64,000 bases of DNA from Streptomyces sp. SAI-135 (GTDB lineage: Bacteria; Actinomycetota; Actinomycetes; Streptomycetales; Streptomycetaceae), in assembly GCF_029893805.1 (NCBI RefSeq), contig NZ_JARXYP010000002.1:2108001-2172000 (forward strand). Reading direction: 5' to 3'. Positions 33,280-42,420 of the stretch are shown here, one piece after another. How positions within the stretch are numbered: position 1 is the first letter of the stretch; every line of letters starts with the position of its first letter. Made by a program: the position numbers and the translations under genes. Under the pieces are notes generated by a model. That model ran no database searches and had not been told where the DNA came from. It was given only the letters and a program-made list of their open reading frames with translations.

Positions 33280-34737
33280 ATGTCCGGGTCTACGACCGAC
33301 AGCGCACCCGAGGACGAGCAGAGCGGTCCGCCGGAGACCGTGGAGCCCTCCGCTCAGGCCGATGCCGAGAAGGTCGCCGCCGTGCGACGGGTCTCGGCGG
33401 CCGGGCGGCGCTGGCGTGCCGCACAACTCGCCGGATGCGCGGCGCTGTTGGCCGTCGCGCTCACCGGGGGATCCATCGCCTTCGGGGCGCTGCGCGACGG
33501 CGGTACCGCAACCGTCGCCCGTTCCTCGTCGGCGGCTCTCTCCCCGGGGCTCATGGCGAGCGGCGACCTCGACGCGGGCATCGAGGCGGTCCAGGCCCAT
33601 CTGCGCGGCCAGCCCAAGGACTTCGGCAGCTGGGCCACCCTCGGACTCGCCTACGTCGAGCAGGCGCGGACGAAGGGTGACCCCTCGCGGTACCCCCAGG
33701 CCCGGCAGGCGCTGGAGCGGTCGCTGAAGTTGGCGGCGGACAACGAACAGGGACTGGCCGGCCTCGCCGCGCTCGCCGCCGCCCGGCACGACTTCAAGGG
33801 CGCCCTCGGCTACGCCGACAAGACCCTGAAGCAGAACCCGTACAACGAGCGCGCCCTGTCCTCCCGGATCGACGCCCTCGTCGAGCTCGGCCGCTACGAC
33901 GAGGCGTCGCAGGCCGCCGACCTCGCGGACGAACGGCGGCCCGGCATCCCGGTGTTCACCCGCTACGCCTACGTCCACGAACTGCGCGGCGACGTCCGCA
34001 CCGCCCGCACCGTCCTGGAACGGGCCCTGTCCACCGCGACCACCCCGGGCGACATCGCCTACGTGGCCACCGCGCTGGGCCAACTCGCCTGGAACCAGGG
34101 CGACTACGACACGGCTCTGACCGACTACGCCCGTGCCCTCGCCGCCGACGACGCCTACCTCCCGGCGCTGGAGGGCAGGGCCCGCGCCCAGGCCGCGAGC
34201 GGGGACCGCGCCGAGGCGATCAAGGGCATGGAGGCCGTCGTGGCCCGGTATCCGCTGCCCGGACCGCTCGTCGGGCTCGGGGAGCTGTACGAGGCCCGGG
34301 GCGCCGACGGCGACGAGGCGAGGGCCCAGGACCAGTACGCGCTGGTGGACGCGTGGACCGCGCTCGCCCGGGCCAACGGCGTCAACGCCGACCTCGACAC
34401 CGCGCTGGCCGCCGCCGACCACGGTGACAAGGCCGCCGCCCTGAAGGCCGCCCGCGCCGAGTGGGCCCGCCGGCACACCGTGCACACCGCGGACGCCCTC
34501 GCCTGGGCCCTGCACGTCAACGGCCGGGACGAGGAGGCCCTGCCGTACGCCCGGCGGGCCACCGCCACCGGCTACCGCAACGCCTCCTTCCTCTACCACC
34601 GCGGGATGATCGAACTCGCCGCGGGCGAGCGGACGCAGGGCCGGAGCCATCTCGGTTCCGCCCTGAAGCTCAACCCCGGCTTCTCCCCCCTCGGCGCCCG
34701 CGCGGCCCGCGAGGCTCTCAAGGAGGCGTCCGAGTGA
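33280..34737 (+). CDS. Membrane-anchored TPR-repeat protein
   Basis: A 485-residue protein with a cytosolic N-terminus, one membrane helix (about 47-70, LAGCAALLAVALTGGSIAFGAL) and a large outer part made of tetratricopeptide repeats. Repeat-like helices include SWATLGLAYVEQARTK, NEQGLAGLAALAAARHDFKGAL, NPYNERALSSRIDALVELGRYDEA and GDIAYVATALGQLAWNQGDYDTAL. TPR surfaces bind proteins, so it may hold DUF4331 or the NicO protein. The next gene starts within its stop codon (GTGA), proving close coupling with the transporter. No enzyme motif is seen. Confidence 0.88.
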   Translation: MSGSTTDSAPEDEQSGPPETVEPSAQADAEKVAAVRRVSAAGRRWRAAQLAGCAALLAVALTGGSIAFGALRDGGTATVARSSSAALSPGLMASGDLDAGIEAVQAHLRGQPKDFGSWATLGLAYVEQARTKGDPSRYPQARQALERSLKLAADNEQGLAGLAALAAARHDFKGALGYADKTLKQNPYNERALSSRIDALVELGRYDEASQAADLADERRPGIPVFTRYAYVHELRGDVRTARTVLERALSTATTPGDIAYVATALGQLAWNQGDYDTALTDYARALAADDAYLPALEGRARAQAASGDRAEAIKGMEAVVARYPLPGPLVGLGELYEARGADGDEARAQDQYALVDAWTALARANGVNADLDTALAAADHGDKAAALKAARAEWARRHTVHTADALAWALHVNGRDEEALPYARRATATGYRNASFLYHRGMIELAAGERTQGRSHLGSALKLNPGFSPLGARAAREALKEASE

Positions 34738-36449
34738 AGCCCCGCCGTCTGTTCGCGTCCCTCACGGCCGTCCTGACGGCGGCTTGTGCGCTCGCGCTGC
34801 TCCCTTCCAGCAGCGCGAGCGCCCACCCTCTCGGCAATTTCACCGTCAACCGCTACGACGGTCTCGTCGCCGCCCCCGGCCAACTCCGCGTCGACCACGT
34901 CGAGGACCTCGCCGAGATCCCGGCCACCCAGGCCAAGCCGGACATCGAGAAGTCCGGCATGACCGAGTGGGCCGACGGGCGTTGCCGTAAGGCCGCCCAG
35001 GGCGCGAAGGTCACCGTCGACGGCCGTACGGTCGTCCTCACGGCGAAGAGCAGCCACGCACGCGTACGGCCCGGTCAGGCCGGGCTCGACACCCTGCGCG
35101 TGGAGTGCCGGCTGACCGCCCCGCTGCCCGAGGACGCCACCGTCACGCTGGGCTTCCACAGCGCGGGCACCGACTCCGGCCCCGGCTGGCGCGAGATCAC
35201 CGCGCGCGGCGACCGGATGACGCTCACCGCGTCGGACGTGCCCGAGAAGTCGGTGTCGGACGAACTGACCACGTACCCGAAGGAGTTGCTCTCCTCCCCC
35301 GCCGACACCGTGACCGCCTCCCTGCGGGTGCGGCCCGGCGGTCCGGCCCTCGCCGAGGAGCGCTCGAACGCCCCCGCGGCCTCCGTGCTGCCCCGTGGCG
35401 CCGACCGCTGGACCCGCGCCCTGGACTCGCTGGTCGCCCGGCACGACCTCACCGTCGGTTTCGCGGCGCTCGCCCTGCTCATCGCGGTCGCCCTCGGTGC
35501 CATGCACGCCCTGGCCCCGGGGCACGGCAAGACCCTGATGGCCGCGGTGGCCGCGGCCCGCGGTGGCCGGGCCCGGATGAAGGACGTCCTGCCGCTGGCC
35601 GCCTCCGTGACCGTCACCCACACCCTGGGCGTGGTCGCCCTGGGCCTCCTCGTCGCGGCCGGCTCGTCGGCGGCGCCCTCGGTGATCGCGTGGCTGGGCA
35701 TCGCGAGCGGGATGATGGTGACCGCGGCGGGTGTCACGCTGTTGCGCCGGGCCCTGCACACCCGCGCGCAGCAGCACGGGCACACGCACCCGCATGCGGC
35801 GGGCGCCGACGCCGACCGGCCCGAGGAACGCCAGCTGGTCCTGGTCGCCGCCTCCACACAGACGGTGACAGCGACGGCAACGGCAACGGCAACGGCAACG
35901 GCGGAAAGGCACACCCACCCCCGCACGCCCGGACACCCGCACGACCACTCTCACGACCACGAGCACGAGCACGAGCACGCACACGGGCACTCCCACGATC
36001 ACGCACACCCGCACCCGCACTCCCATGACCACGACCACGACCACGACCACGACCACACCCTCGAACACACCCACGGCGGCTTCACCCACACCCACGCCGT
36101 CGCCCCCACCCTCCGCGGCACGATCCTGCTGGGCTTCGCCGGCGGTCTCGTGCCCAGCCCCTCCGCCGTCGTCGTGCTCGTCGGGGCCGCCGCACTGGGG
36201 CAGGCCTGGTTCGGGCTGCTGCTCGTCGTGGCGTACGGGGTGGGGCTGGCCCTGACCCTGACCGCGGCCGGATTCGCCGTCGTCAGGCTGGGCAGTGGAG
36301 TCACACGGCTGCTGGACAGGCGCCCCCGCCTGGCCACGAGCCCGATGACCGCCCTGGTGCGCAGGACCGCGCCCCTGATGTCGGCGTTCGTCGTGGTGGC
36401 TCTCGGGGCAGGATTGGTGCTCAAGGGGGCGGCATCCGCACTCGGCTGA
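34734..36449 (+). CDS. NicO/RcnA-type transporter fused to exported N-terminal domain
   Basis: A 571-residue membrane protein. A signal peptide and HPLGNFTVNRYDGL begin an outer domain (about 30-220); the NicO core follows with HALAPGHGKTLMAA (about 260), TVTHTLGVVALG and FAGGLVPSPSAVVVLVGA, the motifs of nickel/cobalt efflux and uptake carriers. The cytosolic or outer loop at about 340-460 holds many His and Asp in HDHEHEHEH and DHDHDHDHDH runs, surely metal-binding. AGGAGG precedes the GTG, which overlaps the TPR stop. Nickel, cobalt or another divalent metal is likely; direction of transport is not readable. Confidence 0.88.
   Translation: MKPRRLFASLTAVLTAACALALLPSSSASAHPLGNFTVNRYDGLVAAPGQLRVDHVEDLAEIPATQAKPDIEKSGMTEWADGRCRKAAQGAKVTVDGRTVVLTAKSSHARVRPGQAGLDTLRVECRLTAPLPEDATVTLGFHSAGTDSGPGWREITARGDRMTLTASDVPEKSVSDELTTYPKELLSSPADTVTASLRVRPGGPALAEERSNAPAASVLPRGADRWTRALDSLVARHDLTVGFAALALLIAVALGAMHALAPGHGKTLMAAVAAARGGRARMKDVLPLAASVTVTHTLGVVALGLLVAAGSSAAPSVIAWLGIASGMMVTAAGVTLLRRALHTRAQQHGHTHPHAAGADADRPEERQLVLVAASTQTVTATATATATATAERHTHPRTPGHPHDHSHDHEHEHEHAHGHSHDHAHPHPHSHDHDHDHDHDHTLEHTHGGFTHTHAVAPTLRGTILLGFAGGLVPSPSAVVVLVGAAALGQAWFGLLLVVAYGVGLALTLTAAGFAVVRLGSGVTRLLDRRPRLATSPMTALVRRTAPLMSAFVVVALGAGLVLKGAASALG
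35874..35902 (+). repeat. Hexanucleotide repeat (ACGGCA)n in NicO gene
   Basis: Nearly five copies of a 6-base unit encoding Thr-Ala pairs at the start of the His-rich loop. Slippage here would change the protein by two residues at a time without a frameshift. Confidence 0.85.
36027..36056 (+). repeat. Hexanucleotide repeat (GACCAC)5 in NicO gene
   Basis: Five exact copies of GACCAC encode five Asp-His pairs. Copy-number change would tune the number of metal-binding His residues in frame. Confidence 0.9.
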
Positions 36450-36524
36450 GCTACTTTTGTACAGAATTCACGTGCAACATCACGCGGAGCGGAGATTTCG
36501 CCCGGATGCGAATGGGGGACGCCC

Positions 36525-38105
36525 GTGTCCGAAGAACCGGGCAGTGAACGAGTGATCGCGGGCCGCTACCGCCTCCTGTCCCCGCTCGGCGAGGGCGGCA
36601 TGGGAACCGTGTGGCGCGCCCGTGACGAGGTGCTGCACCGTGAGGTCGCCGTCAAGGAGGTGCGCGCGCCGCACGGGCTGCCGGCCCACGAGGTCGAGCG
36701 GCTGTACGCCCGCCTCGAACGCGAGGCGTGGGCGGCGGCCCGGGTCGCCAACCGCAATGTGGTGACGGTCTACGACGTGGCGACCGAGGACGGCCGCCCG
36801 TGGATCGTCATGGAGCTGGTGCGCGGCATCTCGCTCGCCGAACTCCTTGACGCGGAGGGCCCGCTCAGTCCGCAGCGCACCGCGCACATCGGCGCCGAGG
36901 TGCTCTCCGCGCTGCGGGCCGCGCACGAGGCCGGGGTGCTGCACCGGGACGTGAAGCCCGCCAACGTACTGCTGTCGAACGACGGCCGCGTGGTGCTCAC
37001 CGACTTCGGCATCGCCCAGGTCGAGGGCAGTTCGGCGCTCACCATGACCGGCGAGGTCATCGGCTCCCCCGAGTTCCTGGCCCCGGAGCGGGCGCTCGGC
37101 CGCACCCCGGGTCCGGAGTCGGACCTGTGGTCGCTGGGTGTGCTCCTGTACGCCGCCGTCGAGGGCAACTCCCCGTTCCGCCAGAACACCCCGCTGAGCA
37201 CCCTGCGCGCGATCGTGGACGAGGAGCTGCCGCCGCCGTACCGGGCCGGTCCGCTCGCGCCGGTGATCGAGGGGCTGCTGCGCAAGGATCCGGCGGAGCG
37301 GCTCCCGGCCGAGCAGGCCGAGCAGGAGCTGCGGATCATCGGGGCGGGCGGCACGCCCCGGGCGGACGCCGTGCAGGCGGGGCCGTACGCCCCCACCGTC
37401 GCGGCGCCCTTCCCGCAGGAGCCGCCGACGGCCCCGTACCGGCCCGCGCCGACTCCCACCTCCACCCCCACCACGACCGCCGGCCCCCCGGAGCGCGACC
37501 GCCGCGCCACCGTCTTCCTGGTCGCGGGTGTGCTGGCCCTGGCGCTGGCGATCGCGGGGCTGACGTACGCGCTGCTGAACCGTGACAACGGCGACAAGGG
37601 CGGGGAGACGGCCAAGGACACCACCCCGGCGGTGAGCTCGCCCGCGCCGACCAAGACCGACGAGACCGGTGAGGACACTCCGTCCCCGAGTCCGAGCAAG
37701 AGCACCACGAGCGCGCCCCCGCCGCAGTCGGTGGACGTCTCGCTGTCGGGCTCGCACACCGACTACACGGGCACCTGCCCGCCGGACAGGTCCGCGGCCC
37801 CGACGTTCACGGTCACGCTGACGGTCGGCCGGCTCCCGGCGACGGTGACCTACCGCTGGGTGTCGGAGAAGGGCTCGGTGAACGGCAGTTGGAAGACGCT
37901 CACGTTCCCGGCGGGTGGCGACAGGACGCAGGAGGACAGCCGGTTCGTCACCACGCAGGACGACAGCGGGACGTTCGAGGACACCATCAGCGTGGAGGTC
38001 CGCGAGCCCGTCGAGAAGACGTCCGAGTCGGTCCCGTTCTCGCTGACGTGTGTGGCGGAGACCCCGACCGGCACCGGCGAGGCCTCCCCCACTGCGTCCC
38101 CGTGA
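36525..38105 (+). CDS. Membrane Ser/Thr protein kinase (PknB-like)
   Basis: A 526-residue Hanks-type kinase. The kinase domain (about 14-272) has the Gly loop GEGGMGTVW, Lys44 in VAVKEV, catalytic HRDVKPANV with Asp142, DFG at 160-162 and GSPEFLAPE. A proline/threonine-rich linker, one membrane helix (about 329-351) and a Ser/Pro/Thr-rich stalk lead to an outer beta-rich domain of about 120 residues with one Cys pair (TGTCPPD and SLTCVAE), Ig-like. No PASTA repeats are present, so the sensor differs from PknB. The start is a GTG after a G-rich ribosome site. It stands alone; its signal is unknown. Confidence 0.95.
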   Translation: MSEEPGSERVIAGRYRLLSPLGEGGMGTVWRARDEVLHREVAVKEVRAPHGLPAHEVERLYARLEREAWAAARVANRNVVTVYDVATEDGRPWIVMELVRGISLAELLDAEGPLSPQRTAHIGAEVLSALRAAHEAGVLHRDVKPANVLLSNDGRVVLTDFGIAQVEGSSALTMTGEVIGSPEFLAPERALGRTPGPESDLWSLGVLLYAAVEGNSPFRQNTPLSTLRAIVDEELPPPYRAGPLAPVIEGLLRKDPAERLPAEQAEQELRIIGAGGTPRADAVQAGPYAPTVAAPFPQEPPTAPYRPAPTPTSTPTTTAGPPERDRRATVFLVAGVLALALAIAGLTYALLNRDNGDKGGETAKDTTPAVSSPAPTKTDETGEDTPSPSPSKSTTSAPPPQSVDVSLSGSHTDYTGTCPPDRSAAPTFTVTLTVGRLPATVTYRWVSEKGSVNGSWKTLTFPAGGDRTQEDSRFVTTQDDSGTFEDTISVEVREPVEKTSESVPFSLTCVAETPTGTGEASPTASP

Positions 38106-38112
38106 GCGGGGA

Positions 38113-38907
38113 TCAGGCCGCGCTGTTCAGGACCGGGAGGTAGCCGCCGGACTGGCCGGCCGCGGTCGGGTGGTAGGACTCGCCGATGTTGAGCAGGTTG
38201 AGGCTGTGCAGCCAGGCGCTGCCGGAGCACAGCTCGTGGCCGGTGAAGGCGGAGCGGACGTCGCCCCAGGTGAAGCCGTGGTCCGCGGCCCGCTTGGCGA
38301 TGGCGTTGTCGAGGTAGTCGGCGGCGTCGTTGATGGCCTTGCGCTTGGTCTCGGAGAGGCCGAGGCAGGTGGTGCCGAGCTGGTAGAAGCGGGGGTAGCC
38401 GAGGACGACCACGTGGGCGTTGGGCGCCCTGCCGCTGATCTGCGCGTAGACGGTGTCGAGTCGGCCCGGGAGGGTCGAGTCGACGTACGCCTTCGCGGTG
38501 TTGATCCGGGACAGGCAGGAGCTGTCGGACTGGAGCACACAGGTCGTCATGACGTCGGCGAAGCCGGCGTCGTTGCCTCCGATGCTGATGGAGACGAGCG
38601 CGGTGGCGGAGCTGAGCGGGGTCAGCTGGTTCGCCAGAACATCACCCGTACGGGCGCCCGAGCACGCGGTGAACGCGAACGACGAGGGTGAGTGGGCGGC
38701 CGCCCAGAGGTAGGGGTAGGCCTTCGTGCTGCGCTTGCAGTCGCCGCTGGAACTGATGTAGCTGCCCGCGCCGACACCCGAGGAATAGGAGTCCCCCAGG
38801 GCCACATAGGGGCCCTCGGCGGCGTGGGCGGTGCCCGTCCCGGTGAGGACTGCGGCGAGGGCGAGGAGGAGTGAGCCGACGTACGCGGCAAATCGGGAAC
38901 GTCTCAT
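38113..38907 (-). CDS. Secreted SGNH-family esterase/lipase
   Basis: A 264-residue secreted hydrolase with a signal peptide cleaved after THAAEG or nearby. The SGNH motifs are clear: Ser40 in GDSYSSG, Gly block I-II, Asn in SISIGGNDAG, and His246 with Asp-less ESYHPTAAGQ near the end; several Cys probably form disulfides. It resembles the Streptomyces extracellular lipase known from S. coelicolor as SCO1725 (from memory). It is convergent with the kinase gene, seven bases apart, and ends just short of it. It probably cleaves esters of fatty acids or acylated surface sugars. Confidence 0.94.
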   Translation of the reverse strand: MRRSRFAAYVGSLLLALAAVLTGTGTAHAAEGPYVALGDSYSSGVGAGSYISSSGDCKRSTKAYPYLWAAAHSPSSFAFTACSGARTGDVLANQLTPLSSATALVSISIGGNDAGFADVMTTCVLQSDSSCLSRINTAKAYVDSTLPGRLDTVYAQISGRAPNAHVVVLGYPRFYQLGTTCLGLSETKRKAINDAADYLDNAIAKRAADHGFTWGDVRSAFTGHELCSGSAWLHSLNLLNIGESYHPTAAGQSGGYLPVLNSAA

Positions 38908-39184
38908 GGAACCTCCCTTTAGCAGGATCTCTGCCGTATCCGTCGTAGCAACGACACGAACCGACGGGAAGTGTCCATGCCAAAACTCGCAATGATTTCG
39001 TGGACATGACAGCTTTGTTGACTCCTCCTCAACTCCCTTGTTCTGCCCGTGTAGATGACCCAGCCTTTACCTCAGCCGAGGGCGGAACGCGACGCTCCCG
39101 GTCGTGTGTGCGATCCCGCGCACGCCCCCCACGGACCCGCGCCCGACCCAGGCGCGGGTCGCCCATGAGGAGGACTCCCTCGTA

Positions 39185-40393
39185 ATGGCACAACTGCGTA
39201 GCAAGAAGTTCCGGTTCGCCGCGATAACCACCCTGGCGACCACCGCCCTCGTCGGCGGGCTCACCGCCCTGCCCGCCGAGGCCGCCCCGGCCGAGGGCCG
39301 GGTCCTCGCCGCCGGCTCCCCCACGGCCGTCAAGGACAGCTACATCGTCACGCTCAAGAAGAACGCGGGCTTCAAGGCCTCGTCCGGCGAGGGCAAGGGG
39401 CTCATCAAGGAGTACGGCGGGACCGTCAGGAAGACCTTCGGCTCCGCGCTCAACGGCTACACCGCCACGCTCTCCGCGACCGAGGCGAAAAGACTCGCCG
39501 CCGACCCGTCGGTGGCCTCCGTGGAGCAGAACCAGACCGTCCACCTGGCCGACACCACCCAGTCCAGCGCGCCTTGGGGCCTGGACCGCATCGACCAGGC
39601 CGCGCTCCCGCTCTCCGGCACCTACACCTACCCGGACTCCGCGGGCAGCGGCGTCACGGCGTACGTCATCGACACCGGCGTCCGCATCACCCACACCCAG
39701 ATCAGCGGACGCGCCTCTTACGGTTACGACGCGGTCGACGGCGACACCACCGCCGCCGACGGCAACGGCCACGGCACCCATGTGGCCACCACGATCGCGG
39801 GCTCCACCTACGGCGTCGCCAAGAAGGCGAAGATCGTGGCGGTGCGCGTGCTCGACAACGCCGGCTCCGGCACCACCGCGGGCGTCATCGCGGGCATCGA
39901 CTGGGTGACCGGCAACCACTCCGGTCCCTCGGTCGCCAACCTCTCGCTCGGCGGCGGCGCGTCCACCACCCTGGACACCGCCGTCAGGAACTCCATCGCG
40001 AGCGGCGTCACCTACGCCGTCGCGGCGGGCAACAGCAGCGCCAACGCCTCCTCGTACTCCCCGGCACGCGTCACCGAGGCGATCACCGTCGGCGCCACCA
40101 CCAGCACGGACGCGCGGGCCAGCTACTCCAACTACGGCTCGGTGCTCGACATCTTCGCCCCCGGCTCCTCCATCACGGCGGGCTGGTACACCAGCGACAC
40201 CGCGACCAACACCATCTCCGGTACGTCGATGGCGACCCCGCACGTCGCGGGCGCGGCCGCGGTCTACCTCGCCGGGCACACCTCGGCCACCCCGGCCCAG
40301 GTCGCCACGGCCCTGGTGGGCGGTGCCACGTCCAACGTGGTCACCAGCCCGGGCAGCGGTTCGCCCAACAAGCTCCTGAAGCTCGTCCCGTAG
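39185..40393 (+). CDS. Secreted subtilisin-family serine protease
   Basis: A 402-residue secreted protease. A signal peptide (about 1-34) is followed by an I9 inhibitor pro-domain (about 48-122) and the S8 catalytic domain. The triad is Asp163 in VIDTGV, His196 in GNGHGTHVA and Ser348 in SGTSMATPHVAG; Asn283 in AAGNSS is the oxyanion residue. It is close to the proteinase K/aqualysin branch by its GHGTHVATTIAG block. GAGGAGG is 11 bases before the ATG. A six-codon frame ending in TAA that overlaps this ATG by one base precedes it. A strong terminator follows the gene. Confidence 0.95.
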   Translation: MAQLRSKKFRFAAITTLATTALVGGLTALPAEAAPAEGRVLAAGSPTAVKDSYIVTLKKNAGFKASSGEGKGLIKEYGGTVRKTFGSALNGYTATLSATEAKRLAADPSVASVEQNQTVHLADTTQSSAPWGLDRIDQAALPLSGTYTYPDSAGSGVTAYVIDTGVRITHTQISGRASYGYDAVDGDTTAADGNGHGTHVATTIAGSTYGVAKKAKIVAVRVLDNAGSGTTAGVIAGIDWVTGNHSGPSVANLSLGGGASTTLDTAVRNSIASGVTYAVAAGNSSANASSYSPARVTEAITVGATTSTDARASYSNYGSVLDIFAPGSSITAGWYTSDTATNTISGTSMATPHVAGAAAVYLAGHTSATPAQVATALVGGATSNVVTSPGSGSPNKLLKLVP

Positions 40394-40408
40394 GACCTGA
40401 AGTCCCGT

Positions 40409-40437
40409 TCCCCGGAGGCGCTTCGTGCCTCCGGGGA
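40409..40437 (+). terminator. Strong hairpin terminator after the subtilase
   Basis: A perfect 11-base G+C-rich stem (40409-40419 with 40427-40437) and 7-base loop, 15 bases after the stop codon. It lacks a U-tract, as usual in Streptomyces. Confidence 0.85.
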
Positions 40438-40538
40438 CACCCGTGTCCCCGTCCGCACCAGACGGTCTTGACGGCCGGCACGGCACTGCGCGACATTGAA
40501 ACCCGGCATCCGGCGCTTTCTGGGGGGAAACGTCGCCC

Positions 40539-40934
40539 ATGCAGACCACACGTCTCAGGACATCCTCTAGCCCGTCGGGCAGAGACCTGACGCCACTGCT
40601 CGCCGGCGCCGGGACCGCGGTGGGGGGATTCGGCGCACTGCTCGCGCTCACCGGCTCCGACTCACCGCTGCGCGCCCCGCTCACGCTCTTCTTCCTGCTC
40701 GCGGCACCCGCCGCGGGCATCGCCGCCGCGCTGCGCGGATGTGATCCGTTCGCCCGGGCGCTGGCCTCGCTGGTCGGTTCGGCCGTCCTCAACATGCTGG
40801 TCGCCCAGGGCATGCTGGCCACGCACCGCTGGTCGGCGCGCGGCGGCGTCCTGGCGATGGCCGCGGTCAGCGCCCTCATCCTCCTGCCGGTGCTGCTGCG
40901 ACGGCGCCGCACGGAGAAGGGTCAGGACGTCTGA
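40539..40934 (+). CDS. Small four-helix membrane protein
   Basis: A 131-residue protein with about four hydrophobic helices (LLAGAGTAVGGFGALLALTG, LTLFFLLAAPAAGIAAALRG, ALASLVGSAVLNMLVAQGML, GVLAMAAVSALILLPVLL) and a charged C-terminus. I do not recognise its family. Its stop is two bases before the GTG of the acyltransferase-like gene, so both are on one transcript and it is likely part of the surface-polysaccharide machinery, perhaps a helper or regulator of chain export. Confidence 0.75.
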   Translation: MQTTRLRTSSSPSGRDLTPLLAGAGTAVGGFGALLALTGSDSPLRAPLTLFFLLAAPAAGIAAALRGCDPFARALASLVGSAVLNMLVAQGMLATHRWSARGGVLAMAAVSALILLPVLLRRRRTEKGQDV

Positions 40935-40935
40935 C

Positions 40936-42057
40936 GTGGACATCAGCGTGTACCGCCCCGGCGAGCTCAGCGCGGCCGACCGGGTGGCGTGGACCGCTCT
41001 GCAGTCCAAGGCCCATCTCCAGGGCTCGCCCGGTCTCGGGAACCCTTTTCTGGCCCCCGAGTTCACGCTCGCGGTGGGCCGGTGCAGGCGGGGCGTACGG
41101 ATCGCCGTCGTACGGGAGCAGGGCGAGCCCGCCGCCTTCTTCCCCTTCCAGCGCACCGCAACCGGTGTCGGCCGGGCCGTCGGCCTCGGCGTCTCGGACG
41201 CCCAGGGGCTGGTGCACCGGCCCGGATTCACCTGGGACGCACGGGAGTTGCTGCGCGCCTGCGGCCTGGCCGTGTGGGAGTTCGACCATCTGGTGGAGGG
41301 CCAGGGGCCGTTCGAGGCGCGGGCCACCGGCAGCTTCCCCTCCCCGGTCATGGACATCGACCAGGGATACGACGCCTATCTGGCGGGGCTGCGGGAGCGT
41401 TCGCCGAAGTTCACCCGTACCACCCTCGCCAAGGAGCGCAGACTGCTCCGCTCGGCGCGTGCGGTGCGCTACGTCCACGACGAACGGGATCCGGCGGCCC
41501 TGCGCACCCTGATGGACTGGAAGTCCGCCCAGTACCGCAGGACCGGCCGCAGCGACCGCTTCGCGCACGCGTGGATCACCCGGCTGGTGGAGCAGCTGTT
41601 CCACACCCGGCCGGAGCCGTTCGCCGGGATCCTCTCGGTGCTGTACGCCGACGGGAAGCCGGTCGCCGCCCACTTCGGGCTGCGCACCGAACGCGTCCTC
41701 GCCTGCTGGTTCCCGGCGTACGACCCGGAGTACGCGAAGTACTCCCCGGGCCTGATCCTGCATCTGCGCATGGCCGAGGCGGCCGCCGCCGACGGTGTCG
41801 CGTACCTCGATCTGGGCCGGGGGCAGAAGGAGTACAAGGACTCCCTGAAGACACGGGAACTGACCGTGTCGGAGGGGTGGGTGACCCGCAGGCACCCGGT
41901 CGCGGTCGGACACCGCGCCCGCCGGGTCCCGGTGCGGGCACTGCGCAACGCCGTGGTGGCGCGACCGGAGCTGTTCGAACCCGCCGACAGGTTGCTGAAG
42001 AAGGTGGGAAAGATCCGCTCCGGCGTGACCACGACGGTCAAAACAACAAAAACGTGA
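40936..42057 (+). CDS. FemAB/CelD-like GNAT acyl- or aminoacyltransferase
   Basis: A 373-residue cytosolic protein of the CelD/BcsL (Acetyltransf_6) family within the GNAT/FemAB fold. Landmarks are RVAWTALQSKAHLQGSPGLGNPFLAPEFTLAV at the N-terminus, KFTRTTLAKERRLLRSARAVRY in the middle and VAAHFGLRTERVLACWFPAYDPEYAKYSPGLILHLRMAEAAAADGVAYLDLGRG near the end. Such proteins transfer acyl or aminoacyl groups to polysaccharides or cell-wall precursors. The GTG follows the previous stop by one base. The gene ends before a 363-base gap that leads to the glycosyltransferases. It probably decorates the same polymer. Confidence 0.85.
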   Translation: MDISVYRPGELSAADRVAWTALQSKAHLQGSPGLGNPFLAPEFTLAVGRCRRGVRIAVVREQGEPAAFFPFQRTATGVGRAVGLGVSDAQGLVHRPGFTWDARELLRACGLAVWEFDHLVEGQGPFEARATGSFPSPVMDIDQGYDAYLAGLRERSPKFTRTTLAKERRLLRSARAVRYVHDERDPAALRTLMDWKSAQYRRTGRSDRFAHAWITRLVEQLFHTRPEPFAGILSVLYADGKPVAAHFGLRTERVLACWFPAYDPEYAKYSPGLILHLRMAEAAAADGVAYLDLGRGQKEYKDSLKTRELTVSEGWVTRRHPVAVGHRARRVPVRALRNAVVARPELFEPADRLLKKVGKIRSGVTTTVKTTKT

Positions 42058-42420
42058 GGCGACGTTCCAGGCCTTGCCATATGGGTTCAATCGTCAATAC
42101 CGTCATACATCTCACCCGCACCGTCCCGTCATCGAGCGGCTCTAGGGGAGGGCTCAAGGACCGCGACGGGGGGCGCGGGACGCGGTAGGGGGGTGCCGTG
42201 CTCGGTGACCGCACTTGTGACCGAGACGTGCCGCACGACCGGCTGTCGTCCTGTTGGGACAAGCACAGCACGACGGCGGTCGGCCAGCTATGCCAGCTCA
42301 CCCGGCACGTACGGAGATTCCCTCCGGCATGCCGTGAGTGAGAACCCCCCTTTCGAACCGGAGCGACAAACCGGACCGCCCAGGGGCGGGCGGTCCACCG
42401 GACGAGAGGGAACCAGACTC
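42058..42420. other. Leader region of the polysaccharide operon
   Basis: No gene was found. The region holds the promoter of the 42.4-48.8 kb operon. A stable hairpin (42373-42396) lies just before the ribosome site. The rest shows G-rich runs but no recognised riboswitch. Confidence 0.5.
42373..42396 (+). promoter_or_regulatory. 5' hairpin upstream of glycosyltransferase operon
   Basis: A perfect 9-base stem (42373-42381 with 42388-42396), all but one pair on each side being G-C, and a 6-base loop. It lies 24 bases before the start ATG and five before GAGAGGG. It may slow translation or act as a transcriptional attenuator. Confidence 0.6.

Noticed and set aside
38940..39040. Inverted repeats GTCCA/TGGAC and GTTGA/TCAAC upstream of the subtilase
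   Set aside because: Arms are only five bases with wide or irregular spacing, so they are within what chance would give.
42058..42420. Possible riboswitch (c-di-AMP type) before the glycosyltransferase operon
   Set aside because: The conserved blocks I would expect could not be found; only a simple hairpin near the ribosome site is supported.
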